A stretch of DNA of 64,000 bases, taken from positions 30,908 to 94,907 of the forward strand of contig NZ_NXLY01000008.1 of assembly GCF_005406225.1 (NCBI RefSeq), in the 5' to 3' direction. A model generated the notes under the pieces. That model was not told where the DNA came from, did no database searches, and saw only the letters and a program-made list of their open reading frames with translations. A program made the position numbers and the translations under genes. This DNA is from Campylobacter taeniopygiae (lineage in GTDB: Bacteria; Campylobacterota; Campylobacteria; Campylobacterales; Campylobacteraceae). The number at the start of each line of letters is the position of its first letter. The stretch's first letter is position 1. Of this stretch, positions 39,010-49,790 are shown piece by piece.

Positions 39010-40419
39010 ATGAAAAAGATTTTTTTATCAATAGGTTTAGCAAGTGCTTTATTTGCAACAAGTATCAATTTTAATGAATCAACTTCATCAGCTAATCGTG
39101 TTAATCCAGCAGATGGTGGGGTTATATTGAGTTATCATGATTCTATTAAGGATGCTAAAAAATCAGTTGTTAATATTTCAACCTCAAAAACCATAACAAG
39201 AACAAATAATTTTAGTCCTTTGGATGATTTTTTTGATGATCCTTATTTTAAACAATTTTTCGATATCCCTCAAAGAAAAAACAAAAGTGATAAAGAGGTG
39301 ATTAGTTCTTTAGGTTCTGGAGTGATCATTTCAAAGGATGGTTATATAGTAACTAATAATCACGTTGTAGAAGATGCGGATACAATCACTGTAAATTTAC
39401 CAGGAAGTGATACAGAATATAAAGCTAAATTAATAGGAAAAGATCCAAAAACAGACTTAGCGGTGATTAAGATAGAAGCTAAAAATCTTTCAGCTATTAC
39501 TTTTGCTAATTCAGATAATTTAATGGAGGGTGATGTTGTTTTTGCTTTGGGAAATCCTTTTGGGGTTGGCTTTAGCGTTACAAGTGGAATTATTTCAGCA
39601 TTAAATAAAGATAATATTGGCCTTAATCAGTATGAAAATTTCATACAAACAGATGCGTCTATTAATCCAGGAAATTCAGGTGGTGCTTTAGTTGATAGTC
39701 GTGGATTTTTAGTAGGGATTAACTCTGCTATACTTTCTCGTGGAGGTGGCAATAATGGTATAGGATTTGCTATTCCTTCCAATATGGTTGAAGATATAGC
39801 GAAAAAACTCATTGAAAAAGGTAAAATTGAAAGAGGATTTTTAGGGGTAACCATTTCAGCCTTGCAAGGAGAAACTAAAAAAGCTTACAAAAATCAAGAA
39901 GGTGCTTTAATCACAGATGTTCAAAAAGGATCTAGTGCTGATGAAGCTGGATTGAAACGAGGAGATTTGGTGATCAAGGTAAATGGTAAGGTTATTAAAA
40001 GTCCAATTGATTTAAAAAATTACATAGGAACTCTTGAGATTGGAGAAAAAGTAGTAATTGATTATGAAAGAGATGGAAGCAATAAGCAAACAAGCTTTAC
40101 TCTTAAGGGAGAAAAAGAAAATAAAGGGGTGCAGAATAATTTAATCGAAGGATTGAGTTTAAGGAATTTAGATCCTAGATTAAAAGATCGTTTGCAACTT
40201 CCAAGAGATATTAACGGAGTTTTGGTAGAGAAGGTTAAGAGTAAAAGTAAAGCAGAAGAGGTTGGATTTAAAGAAGGAGATGTGATTATAGGTATAGGGC
40301 AAGATGAAATTAAAAATTTAAAAGATTTAGATCAAGCTTTAAAGCAAGTCAATAAAAAAGAATTTATGAAAATTTGGGTGTATAGAAACGGCTTTACTAC
40401 TTTATTGGTGCTAAGATAA
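39010..40419 (+). CDS. htrA: HtrA/DegP periplasmic serine protease-chaperone
   Basis: HtrA degrades misfolded periplasmic proteins and, secreted from C. jejuni, cleaves E-cadherin at cell junctions. The 469-aa protein has a signal peptide (cut near residue 17), the trypsin-like triad His118 (TNNHVVED), Asp149 (KTDLAVIK) and Ser223 (GNSGGAL), and two PDZ domains from about residues 265 and 370. All catalytic residues are intact. AAGGAAGAATT precedes the ATG. An inverted repeat follows the stop. Confidence 0.96.
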   Translation: MKKIFLSIGLASALFATSINFNESTSSANRVNPADGGVILSYHDSIKDAKKSVVNISTSKTITRTNNFSPLDDFFDDPYFKQFFDIPQRKNKSDKEVISSLGSGVIISKDGYIVTNNHVVEDADTITVNLPGSDTEYKAKLIGKDPKTDLAVIKIEAKNLSAITFANSDNLMEGDVVFALGNPFGVGFSVTSGIISALNKDNIGLNQYENFIQTDASINPGNSGGALVDSRGFLVGINSAILSRGGGNNGIGFAIPSNMVEDIAKKLIEKGKIERGFLGVTISALQGETKKAYKNQEGALITDVQKGSSADEAGLKRGDLVIKVNGKVIKSPIDLKNYIGTLEIGEKVVIDYERDGSNKQTSFTLKGEKENKGVQNNLIEGLSLRNLDPRLKDRLQLPRDINGVLVEKVKSKSKAEEVGFKEGDVIIGIGQDEIKNLKDLDQALKQVNKKEFMKIWVYRNGFTTLLVLR

Positions 40420-40424
40420 TTTTT

Positions 40425-40445
40425 ACGAAAGGATTTTCCTTTCGT
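40425..40445 (+). terminator. Hairpin after htrA, likely terminator
   Basis: A 9-bp perfect stem (ACGAAAGGA / TCCTTTCGT) with a three-base loop starts five bases after the htrA stop. The following tract is AT-rich but not a clean T run, so termination strength is uncertain. Confidence 0.6.
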
Positions 40446-40495
40446 TATAAATTTTAGTTTAAAATTATATTTTAAGATTAATTAAAAGGAATATA

Positions 40496-41170
40496 ATGAC
40501 AAATATTCTTATGATAGAAGATGATTTAGAATTAGCTGAAATTACTGCTGAATACTTAGAAAAATTTGATATGAAAGTCGATATAGCTCATGAGCCTTAT
40601 ATAGGACTTTCAAAACTTGCTTTAAAAGAATATCAATTGATTATTTTAGATCTTTCTTTGCCAGGACTTGACGGACTTGAAGTGTGCGAGGAAATTCGTA
40701 AAAAGTATGATACTCCTATTATCATCTCAAGTGCTAGACATGATATTACAGATAAAGTCAATGCTTTAGAGCTTGGCGCGGATGATTATTTGCCAAAGCC
40801 TTATAATCCTAAAGAACTTCAAGCACGCATTAAAAGTCATTTAAGAAGGATTTCAAATACAAAAAGCACTCTTGCTAAAAGCGTTAAAGATCTTGTTTAT
40901 GATCAATATAAACACACAATTTCAATGAAGGGACAAGAACTCATTTTAACCAATGCTGAATTTGATATTTTAAGTTATTTGATCAAAAAAGAAGGCGGGG
41001 TTGTAAGTAGGGAAGAGCTTGTGTATAATTGTTCTTCTATCAGTGAAGATTCTAGTAATAAAAGTATAGATGTTATCATCAGCCGAATTCGTCAAAAAAT
41101 GGGAGATGATCCAAAAACGCCAAAATATATACATTCTATCAGAGGGATAGGTTATAAATTAACTCAATGA
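40496..41170 (+). CDS. cprR: Response regulator CprR (OmpR family)
   Basis: The 224-aa protein has a receiver domain with acidic pocket EDD at 8-10, phosphorylated Asp52 (IILDLSLPG), Lys near 102 (YLPKPY), and a winged-helix DNA-binding domain ending SIRGIGYKLTQ. Its order (htrA-regulator-kinase-tRNA-Asn) matches C. jejuni CprRS (recalled Cj1227c/Cj1226c), in which the regulator is essential and controls envelope genes including htrA. The stop overlaps the kinase start as ATGA. Confidence 0.9.
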   Translation: MTNILMIEDDLELAEITAEYLEKFDMKVDIAHEPYIGLSKLALKEYQLIILDLSLPGLDGLEVCEEIRKKYDTPIIISSARHDITDKVNALELGADDYLPKPYNPKELQARIKSHLRRISNTKSTLAKSVKDLVYDQYKHTISMKGQELILTNAEFDILSYLIKKEGGVVSREELVYNCSSISEDSSNKSIDVIISRIRQKMGDDPKTPKYIHSIRGIGYKLTQ

Positions 41171-42414
41171 ATAAATCTTCGATTTTTTATACCATCACTT
41201 TTATTTTTATTTTTGCTGGAGTGAGTGTTGTTTTAGGGTTTTTATGGCTAATTGAATACGATCAGCAAAATTATACAAGAGAATTAAATACAAAATATTC
41301 TTTAATTGCTAACGCTAGACTTTTGTATTTTGCTGGAGTTATCAATGAAAAAGAATTTGAAGAGCAAACAAAAAATTATAATAAAATGCAGCAAATTGTA
41401 AATCCAAAGCAAATTCGTAAAATTCTTTTTAGTGGAGATGTTCTTGCTCGAGTTGAAGTTAATAATGGCCTAATAGAGATTATTTCTTATGACAATCAAG
41501 TTTATTTAAATATTATTTATGATGGAAAGATTAATCTTTATAAAGATCAAGATTATCAAACTTATAGATATTTTATTATAAAAGCGATTGCAGTAGCTGT
41601 TATTTGCATACTTATTTTGCTTTATATTTTTATTTTTAAAAAATTAAAACCTTTAAAAGCTTTGAAAAAACAAATTGATAAATTTGCAGAAGGAAGACTT
41701 AGTGATATTGAGGATGTTAGCACGGGAGCAGATGAAATTTCTCAAGTGAGTGAAGCTTTTTATCAAGCTATTTTGCAAATTCGAAAACTCAATCAATCAC
41801 GCCAATTTTTTTTAAGAAATATTATGCATGAATTAAAAACTCCAATTACAAAAGGACTTATTACTCTTGAAATGCTAGAGGATAATAAATATAAGGAAAG
41901 ATTAGACGGCATATTTAATCGACTTGAAATTTTAATCAATGAATTTGCCGCGATAGAGCAGGTAACTTCAGGAGCCGCCTTCATCAATAGAAAAAAATAC
42001 AATATTTTAGATGTTTTAGATGAGGCTAAAGAAATAGCGATGCGTGATGATAATAATATTCGTATTTTTATGGGTGAAAGCTTTTTTGTTAATGTGGATT
42101 TTAAACTTTTTACAACAGCGATTAAAAATATGATCGATAATGGCATCAAACATTCTCAAGATGGTTTTGTGGAAATTTGCATTAAAGATAATTATATATG
42201 TTTTAAAAATTGTGGCCCTGAACTTAATAATACCTTAGAATATTACACTCAAGCTTTTACTCAAGGCACAAAGCAAAAATCAAGTTTTGGACTAGGGCTT
42301 TATATAGTTAATACGATTTTAGAAGCCCATGATATGAAACTTGATTATGATTATAAAGATGGAGTGAATCATTTTTATTTTATCGGTTTGGATAATATTA
42401 TAGTAAAAGAATAA
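41167..42414 (+). CDS. cprS: Sensor histidine kinase CprS
   Basis: The 415-aa kinase has an N-terminal helix (residues 8-30), a periplasmic loop of about 100 residues, a second helix near 137-158, a HAMP region, the phosphorylated His in IMHELKTPITKG, and a HATPase domain with NMIDNGIKHS and SSFGLGLYIV. It partners CprR. Loss of CprS in C. jejuni raises biofilm formation. No terminator follows; the tRNA gene starts 78 bases later. Confidence 0.9.
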   Translation: MNKSSIFYTITFIFIFAGVSVVLGFLWLIEYDQQNYTRELNTKYSLIANARLLYFAGVINEKEFEEQTKNYNKMQQIVNPKQIRKILFSGDVLARVEVNNGLIEIISYDNQVYLNIIYDGKINLYKDQDYQTYRYFIIKAIAVAVICILILLYIFIFKKLKPLKALKKQIDKFAEGRLSDIEDVSTGADEISQVSEAFYQAILQIRKLNQSRQFFLRNIMHELKTPITKGLITLEMLEDNKYKERLDGIFNRLEILINEFAAIEQVTSGAAFINRKKYNILDVLDEAKEIAMRDDNNIRIFMGESFFVNVDFKLFTTAIKNMIDNGIKHSQDGFVEICIKDNYICFKNCGPELNNTLEYYTQAFTQGTKQKSSFGLGLYIVNTILEAHDMKLDYDYKDGVNHFYFIGLDNIIVKE

Positions 42415-42491
42415 TTTTTTAAAAAAATTTGCAAAAAATCTTGACAAAGGTATTAATTTTAAATATAATTACATTTTTAAAACTTTGATGT

Positions 42492-42566
42492 TCCGGATTA
42501 GCTCAGCGGTAGAGTAGTCGGCTGTTAACCGATTGGTCGTAGGTTCGAATCCTACATCCGGAGCCA
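42492..42566 (+). tRNA. tRNA-Asn (GUU)
   Basis: Cloverleaf with a 7-bp acceptor stem (TCCGGAT / ATCCGGA), discriminator G and encoded CCA. The D arm is AGCTCAGCGGTAGAGT, the anticodon loop CTGTTAA reads GTT for Asn, and the T arm is GTAGG-TTCGAAT-CCTAC. It lies between cprS and dccR, as in C. jejuni. Confidence 0.97.
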
Positions 42567-42627
42567 CTTTTTACTTCAAAATATCTTTTTATTTCATTTT
42601 TACTTTCAAATTAATAATCATTTTTTG

Positions 42628-42633
42628 TATAAT
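42628..42633 (+). promoter_or_regulatory. -10 box for dccR
   Basis: TATAAT preceded by TTTTTTG, 28 bases before the dccR ATG, with a predicted start near 42640 and AAAAGGGATTAAAATT as the ribosome site. Confidence 0.55.
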
Positions 42634-42660
42634 TGTCAGAAAATAAAAGGGATTAAAATT

Positions 42661-43326
42661 ATGGCAACAAAAATTTTGCTTTTAGAAGACGATTTAAGCT
42701 TAAGCGAAATTATAGAAGAATTTTTAAGCGATGAAGGATATGAAGTTAGTGTTTGCGCTGATGCCCAAGAAGCTTTAAATTTAGCCTATGAAAAGTATTT
42801 TGATTTGTGGATTTTAGATGTAAAAGTTCCATTAGGAGATGGTTTTTCCTTGCTTAAAGATTTACGCAGTTGCGGAAAAGAAACACCCGCTATTTTTATG
42901 ACTTCCTTAAATACAGTAGATGATTTAAAAGAAGGCTTTAGTTCAGGTTGTGATGATTATATAAAAAAGCCTTTTGAATTAGCCGAACTTGCTATACGTA
43001 TAAAAGCCTTGTTGAAAAGATCTTTTTCTCATAAGAATGAAGATTTTGAAGATTTGGGCAATGGTTTTAAATTTAATTTTACATCTCAAATTCTTTTTCA
43101 TTTTGATAAACCCTTATCTTTGCCAAGTAAAGAGATTAAACTTTTATCTTTATTGTTAAAAAATAAAAATATTTTTTTAAGTGCAGAAAAGATTTTTGAA
43201 GAACTTTGGGATTACAATGAAGAGCCAAGCGAACTTAGTTTAAGAGCTTATATTAAAAATTTAAGAAAATTATTAGGCAAAGAAAAAATTATCAATCAAA
43301 GAGGCCGAGGTTATCGTTATGAGTAA
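42661..43326 (+). CDS. dccR: Response regulator DccR (OmpR family)
   Basis: The 221-aa regulator has LLLEDD at residues 6-11, Asp53 as phosphorylation site (WILDVKVPLGD), Lys in DDYIKKPFEL and a C-terminal winged helix ending NQRGRGYRYE. It matches DccR of the DccRS system, which is active in late growth and needed for chick colonisation in C. jejuni. I start at MATKILLLEDD; a 12-codon upstream extension starts before the likely transcription start. It overlaps dccS by 8 bases. Confidence 0.9.
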   Translation: MATKILLLEDDLSLSEIIEEFLSDEGYEVSVCADAQEALNLAYEKYFDLWILDVKVPLGDGFSLLKDLRSCGKETPAIFMTSLNTVDDLKEGFSSGCDDYIKKPFELAELAIRIKALLKRSFSHKNEDFEDLGNGFKFNFTSQILFHFDKPLSLPSKEIKLLSLLLKNKNIFLSAEKIFEELWDYNEEPSELSLRAYIKNLRKLLGKEKIINQRGRGYRYE

Positions 43327-44509
43327 AAAAGTTATCAGGCAAATTTTACTCATTTATCTTACAACAACAGGTTTTTTCTTAGCTTTCTTTTTTGTCATTT
43401 GGTATCAAAAATTGTATGAAGAATTGGTGATTTTAAGGAGTGGTTCTTTAAGAGAAATTCATAGAAATATCGTGATTAATATTATCAATTCTCGCTTTAC
43501 CCCGATCGCTACAAGTGCTAAAAATATAGCAGAAAGTTCAGGATTGAATTTTGCAATTTTTGACAATAATCATACGATTTTTAATAATCTAAATTTTGAT
43601 TTTAGAAAAGCAAAAATTGAATTTAAAGGAAGGGGAATTTATGATGGAAAGGTATTTTTTATTTTTCCTATGAGTACGGATTTGTATTATTTGCAATACT
43701 CAAGAAATGAGGATTTAACCCAAGAAAATGGCTTAAAGGTTTTAATTCAAGGAGAAGATGTTAGCAAGGAACTTTTTTGGATTAGAGTTAAGGTTTTTAG
43801 TTTTTCTTTTTTAGCTTTTTTTGTTTTAGGACTCATTGCTTATATATTAGTTAAAATTGCTTTAAGGCCTTTAGAGGATAAAATTACTGTTTTAAATCGA
43901 TTTATCAAAGATTCTACACACGAATTAAATACGCCATTAAGTGTTATTTTAATGAGTATAGAGCAACTCGAACGGCAAAATTTAGATAACAATAAATTTA
44001 AACGTATAAAAATTGCAGCAAAAAGTTTATCTCAAGTATATTCTGATTTGGTTTTTTATAATTTTCCTAATACTTTAGAAAGTGAAAAAGAAGAATTTAA
44101 TCTCAAAAATTTACTTGAAGAAAGGATAGAATATTTTAAATTATTTTTTGAGCAAAAAAAGATCAATTTAGATCTTAAATTGGATAATGAAGTTATGATT
44201 TTTGCTACTAAAAATCAAATTTCAAAACTTTTGGATAATCTTTTAAGCAATGCCATTAAATACAATAAAAAAAATGGAACTATTTTTATAAAACTAAAAG
44301 ATAATTTTTTAAGTATCGCTGATACAGGTTGTGGCATTTCAAAAGAGAATTTGAAATTTATTTTCGATCGTTATGCAAGATTTAACAAAGATCAAGGAGG
44401 TTTTGGTATAGGCTTATCGTTAGTAAAAAAGATTTGTCATGATAATAATATAAAGATTGTTTGTGAATCTATAGAGAATGAAGGAAGTGTTTTTAAATTA
44501 AGTTGGTGA
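43319..44509 (+). CDS. dccS: Sensor histidine kinase DccS
   Basis: The 396-aa kinase has membrane helices near residues 7-27 and 160-183 flanking a periplasmic sensor loop, then the H-box KDSTHELNTPLSVI, an N-box LLDNLLSNAIKYN, and G-boxes DTGCGIS and GGFGIGLSLV. Its partner is DccR, directly upstream. The signal is unknown. A strong inverted repeat begins at its stop codon. Confidence 0.9.
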   Translation: MSKKVIRQILLIYLTTTGFFLAFFFVIWYQKLYEELVILRSGSLREIHRNIVINIINSRFTPIATSAKNIAESSGLNFAIFDNNHTIFNNLNFDFRKAKIEFKGRGIYDGKVFFIFPMSTDLYYLQYSRNEDLTQENGLKVLIQGEDVSKELFWIRVKVFSFSFLAFFVLGLIAYILVKIALRPLEDKITVLNRFIKDSTHELNTPLSVILMSIEQLERQNLDNNKFKRIKIAAKSLSQVYSDLVFYNFPNTLESEKEEFNLKNLLEERIEYFKLFFEQKKINLDLKLDNEVMIFATKNQISKLLDNLLSNAIKYNKKNGTIFIKLKDNFLSIADTGCGISKENLKFIFDRYARFNKDQGGFGIGLSLVKKICHDNNIKIVCESIENEGSVFKLSW

Positions 44510-44538
44510 AAATCAAGTCAGAAAGCTGACTTGATTTT
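44509..44538. terminator. Bidirectional terminator between dccS and groEL
   Basis: AAAATCAAGTCA and TGACTTGATTTT form a 12-bp stem around a 6-base loop. T runs flank both sides when read on either strand, so it can end both the dccRS and the convergent groESL transcripts. Confidence 0.85.
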
Positions 44539-44552
44539 AGCTTAGGTGGAAA

Positions 44553-46208
<1,656 letters not shown>

Positions 46209-46469
46209 TTATTTTAAAATTCCTAAAATATCATCTATATTTAGTACTAGATACTCATCATTGTCAAGTTTAATTTCAGTTCCACCGTATTTGGAAAACA
46301 TAATTTTATCACCACTTGATATATCACTTATTTCTTTACTTACTGCAATTACCTCTCCCATTAGTGGTTTTTCTTTAGCATTATCTGGTATAATTATACC
46401 TGAAGATGTTGTTTTAGTTTCTTCTACGCGTTTGATTAAAACACGTTTTCCTAAAGGTTGAAAATTCAT
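46209..46469 (-). CDS. groES: 10-kDa co-chaperonin GroES
   Basis: The 86-aa lid protein begins [17 protein letters not shown], has the mobile loop [17 protein letters not shown] and ends [11 protein letters not shown] use the second ATG (46469): the first, nine bases upstream, overlaps the AAGGATGG ribosome site. The length is that of other Campylobacter GroES proteins. Confidence 0.97.
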   Translation of the reverse strand: MNFQPLGKRVLIKRVEETKTTSSGIIIPDNAKEKPLMGEVIAVSKEISDISSGDKIMFSKYGGTEIKLDNDEYLVLNIDDILGILK

Positions 46470-46497
46470 TTTGTCCATCCTTATATAATATTGATTT

Positions 46498-46524
46498 CTA
46501 GCACTCTTTAATTTAGAGTGATAA
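46498..46524. promoter_or_regulatory. CIRCE operator (HrcA binding site) of groESL
   Basis: TAGCACTC-N9-GAGTGATAA is one or two mismatches from the CIRCE consensus TTAGCACTC-N9-GAGTGCTAA. It covers the predicted transcription start of groES, so HrcA would block groESL at normal temperature. hrcA itself is not in the window. Confidence 0.9.
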
Positions 46525-46525
46525 A

Positions 46526-46554
46526 ATCATACTATAAAAAATGAATTTTGTCAA
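46526..46554 (-). promoter_or_regulatory. Sigma-70 promoter of groESL with canonical -35
   Basis: On the minus strand TTGACA (46549-46554) and TATGAT (46526-46531) are separated by exactly 17 bases. Most Campylobacter promoters lack a -35 box; this one is close to the E. coli consensus and runs directly into CIRCE. Confidence 0.8.
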
Positions 46555-46578
46555 TACTTTTAGTAAAAATATTTATAT

Positions 46579-46608
46579 AACTTTAGTTAAATTGACTAAA
46601 GTTTTTTT
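46579..46608 (+). terminator. Terminator-like hairpin ahead of the AsmA-like gene
   Basis: ACTTTAGT (46580-46587) and ACTAAAGT (46595-46602) form an 8-bp stem around seven bases, followed directly by a run of seven T. On the plus strand there is no gene upstream for it to end; the next start codon is 26 bases after the T run. A TATAAA near 46533 could start a short RNA ending here. Confidence 0.6.
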
Positions 46609-46634
46609 ATAAATTAACTTATAAGGATAAAAAA

Positions 46635-49172
46635 ATGAAAAAAATTTTCTATACAATACTTGCTTTAATTGCGGTGCTTATAATAGCTTCTTATGTAATA
46701 TTATTTACAGGCTTTGGTAATGGTATCGTTGCCAATATAGCTCAAAATAAGATCAAAGAAAGTTCTGGACTTGATGTAAATATTACGCGTTTTAAACTTC
46801 GTTTTTCTAGTGTTGATCTTCAGCTTAGTTTGGCCAATATGGTTAATCTTGATTTGTATGGAAAATTAAATCTTTTTAAATTAGGTTTTGATCTTGATTA
46901 TATCGTTAAATTAAATAAAAATTATGCTCAAAATTTAGGTTTAAATTTAAAAGAAAATTTAGCTTTTGGAGGGAAAATTCAAGGAAAAGCAAGTGATTTT
47001 ACTGCTAATGGTAAGGGTTATTTGTTTGGATCTGATGTTTTATTAAATGCACGCATTTATGATTATTCTCCTATTGCTTTAAATTTAAGTGCTCAAGATA
47101 TGCAAATTTCAGAATTGTTAGGGCTTTTTGGTCGAGCAAATTTAGCAAAAGGAACTTTAGATATAGCAAGTAAAATCAGTGCAAAAGATTTAAAACCTGA
47201 TGGGAATATTATAATAAAACTTGATAATAGTTATATAAACTATGCCATGATTAAAAAAGAATTCGGATTAGACTTACCTGAAAATTCAAATTTAAAAGCT
47301 CAAATTTTGGCAAATATAAAAGACGATAAAATTTATGCTATAAGTAAGGTTTATAATGATTATTTAAATTTGCAAACTCAAAAAACTTTATATAATTTAT
47401 CTAATAATACCCTTTTTACTGATTTTGATTTAAAAATTCCTAGTCTGGCTAAACTTGAAAAACTGACAAAAACAAAATTAAATGGTAATTTACAAACCAT
47501 AGGAGACTTAAGTTTGGAGAACAATTCCTTACAAACTTTGAATGCCAATGTTATAGGATTGGGCGGTGAAATTAAGGCCGGTTTTAAAAACAATCAATTA
47601 CTCGCTCAAATTGATAATGCAGATTTAGGAAAAATTTTAGCCATTGCTGGGTATGGCAGCTTGATTAATGGTAGTTTGAATGCTAATTTAAGCAGCATAG
47701 GGCTTGATTTTGCAAATTTTAACGCTGAAGCAAAAGTCAATAATGCAAAAATAAACACCGAAGAGCTTAAAAAAATCGCCCATATAGAACTTCCAAATAC
47801 AAGTTTTAGTTTTAATGCAAAAGCGGTTGGTAAAAATAGCAATATTGCTTACAATGCGATTTTGGCTTCTAATTTATTAAATATCAAAAAATTATCTGGA
47901 ACTTATAATCTAAAAAATAAAGAACTCAATACAGATTTAAATTCTTTTATCGATGATTTATCCCAATTTAGTGCTATTGCAGGACAAAAACTACAAGGTA
48001 ATGCAGAGTTAAACGCAAAAGCTCATCTTATAGGATCTAAGATAAAAAATTTAAGCGCGGATGCAAATATTGCTAATGGAATTATAAAAGCAAATTCTAA
48101 TGGTGAAAAATTGGATTTAAATATTAATAAACTTGATCTTTCAAAGCTTTTGGTGATTGTAGGCATGCCAAATTATGCAAGTGGAGATATTAATGCAAAA
48201 GCACATTTGGATAATGTTGATTTTAAAAATTTAAATGGTAATTTGAATTTAAAAGTCAAGGGTATTTTAAATTCTGTAATTTTAAGTAAAATTTTAAATA
48301 AAAAATTTCCAAATAATGTAAATTATGATCTAAATTCAAATATAGTTTTAAAAAATAATATCGCTCAATTTGACAATGCTTTAAATTCTACCTTAGCTAA
48401 TCTTACACATTTAAAAGGCAGTTTTGATATCAATAAAATAAATTTAAAATCCAATTTTGTTTTAGACGTTAATGATTTTTCTAAATTAGGATTTTTGCTA
48501 GATAGAAAACTTAAAGGTTCTGCGAGTTTTAATGGTGATGTTAGCTATGATAAAACTTTAAATTTTAATATCATGAGCAAAAATTTATTCAACGGAGCTT
48601 TAAACGCAATTTTAAAAGATAATATTATTAATGCTGATTTAAACAATGTAGATTTGGATACTTTAGCCCAAGGAATAGGTGTTATGGATGTTTATCAAGG
48701 TAAGGCTAATGTAAAAGCAAATTATGATATATCAAATGAAAAAGGTGAGGTCAATTTAGATATCAAAGAAGGAAAGCTTAAGTCAAACGCTATTACAACG
48801 GCGTTAAAAGTTTTAACTTTTAAAGATTTTACTCAAAAAGTTTTTCATACGGCAAACGCAAAAGCATTAATCAATAAAGAAAATATAAAGCTGAATTTAA
48901 ATATGCAAGCTGATAATGCTAGTATTCTTATAAATTCAGGAGAGCTTAATTCAAAAAGTGGTTCTTTAAATCTTCCTTTTAATGCTAAAATCGATAAGGT
49001 TGATTTTAAAGGAAATATTACAGGAACGACTGATAATCCTAAAATAAAATTAGATGCAAGCAGTGTTGTTGATTCTGTAAAAAATATATTTGGTGTAAAA
49101 AACAATGATGTTACGGATAAAAATAAAAAAGTGGATAAAGCAATTAATAAGATAATAAACAAGATATTTTAA
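46635..49172 (+). CDS. AsmA/TamB-like (DUF748) envelope protein
   Basis: An 845-aa protein with one N-terminal membrane helix (residues 3-27) and a long periplasmic part of repeating beta strands rich in Asn, Leu and Lys. Segments such as LNGNLQTIGDLSLENNSLQTLNANV (positions about 275-299) and FDINKINLKSNFVLDVNDFSKL recur in pattern, and the C-terminus has KGNITGTTDNPKIKLDAS, typical of AsmA-like proteins, which form bridge-like grooves moving phospholipids between membranes. The exact family member (AsmA, TamB or YhdP class) is not decided. It is followed by ribE after 9 bases. Confidence 0.72.
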   Translation: MKKIFYTILALIAVLIIASYVILFTGFGNGIVANIAQNKIKESSGLDVNITRFKLRFSSVDLQLSLANMVNLDLYGKLNLFKLGFDLDYIVKLNKNYAQNLGLNLKENLAFGGKIQGKASDFTANGKGYLFGSDVLLNARIYDYSPIALNLSAQDMQISELLGLFGRANLAKGTLDIASKISAKDLKPDGNIIIKLDNSYINYAMIKKEFGLDLPENSNLKAQILANIKDDKIYAISKVYNDYLNLQTQKTLYNLSNNTLFTDFDLKIPSLAKLEKLTKTKLNGNLQTIGDLSLENNSLQTLNANVIGLGGEIKAGFKNNQLLAQIDNADLGKILAIAGYGSLINGSLNANLSSIGLDFANFNAEAKVNNAKINTEELKKIAHIELPNTSFSFNAKAVGKNSNIAYNAILASNLLNIKKLSGTYNLKNKELNTDLNSFIDDLSQFSAIAGQKLQGNAELNAKAHLIGSKIKNLSADANIANGIIKANSNGEKLDLNINKLDLSKLLVIVGMPNYASGDINAKAHLDNVDFKNLNGNLNLKVKGILNSVILSKILNKKFPNNVNYDLNSNIVLKNNIAQFDNALNSTLANLTHLKGSFDINKINLKSNFVLDVNDFSKLGFLLDRKLKGSASFNGDVSYDKTLNFNIMSKNLFNGALNAILKDNIINADLNNVDLDTLAQGIGVMDVYQGKANVKANYDISNEKGEVNLDIKEGKLKSNAITTALKVLTFKDFTQKVFHTANAKALINKENIKLNLNMQADNASILINSGELNSKSGSLNLPFNAKIDKVDFKGNITGTTDNPKIKLDASSVVDSVKNIFGVKNNDVTDKNKKVDKAINKIINKIF

Positions 49173-49181
49173 GGAAATTTA

Positions 49182-49790
49182 ATGTTTAACGGTCTTATAA
49201 GAGAAATTGCACAGGTTGCATCTTATCAGAATAATATTTTAAGATTAAAAGCGCATTATAAACCGAATTTAGGAGATAGTATAGCCGTTAATGGGGCTTG
49301 TTTAAGTGTAACAAAAATTCATCATGATGGTTTTGAGGTTGAGCTTTCTCATGAAAGTCGTTTGCATATAGCGGTACAAAATTTAAAAGAAAATGTCCAT
49401 ATAGAGCCGGCTTTAAGGTTTGGAGATAGAATCGATGGACATTTAATGCAAGGACATATTGATTTTATAGGAACACTAGAAAAAATTCATCAAGATGAAA
49501 ATGGGGTGGATTTTTTTATTTCCTTACCTAAAGATGCGATGAAATTTGTTGCCTCTAAGGGTAGTATAGGGATTGATGGGGTGAGTTTGACTGTGAATGA
49601 GGTTTTTGAAAATCAGATCAGATTGACTATTATTCCTATTACTTTTAGAGAAACTCTTTTTAAAGGATATAAGGTAGGTAGAAAAATCAATATCGAAACT
49701 GATTTACTTGCTAGATATATACACGCACAACTAAAAAACGCTAAGGAAATATCATGGAAAGAAATAGACAAAATTTCTTATCTTTATTAG
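49182..49790 (+). CDS. ribE: Riboflavin synthase alpha chain
   Basis: It converts two 6,7-dimethyl-8-ribityllumazine molecules to riboflavin plus a pyrimidine. The 202-aa protein has two lumazine-binding halves: MFNGLIREIAQV ... GDSIAVNGACLSV, and HLMQGHIDFIGTL ... GSIGIDGVSLTVNEV. It matches the usual length. The last 37 bases overlap pgeF. No FMN riboswitch precedes it. Together with ribF at 0.6 kb it supplies flavins. Confidence 0.94.
   Translation: MFNGLIREIAQVASYQNNILRLKAHYKPNLGDSIAVNGACLSVTKIHHDGFEVELSHESRLHIAVQNLKENVHIEPALRFGDRIDGHLMQGHIDFIGTLEKIHQDENGVDFFISLPKDAMKFVASKGSIGIDGVSLTVNEVFENQIRLTIIPITFRETLFKGYKVGRKINIETDLLARYIHAQLKNAKEISWKEIDKISYLY

Noticed and set aside
42567..42660. Integration site scar at tRNA-Asn
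   Set aside because: No direct repeat of the tRNA 3' end and no integrase near; core genes flank it on both sides.
49100..49182. FMN riboswitch ahead of ribE
   Set aside because: The gap to the preceding gene is 9 bases, too short, and no RFN-like sequence is seen.
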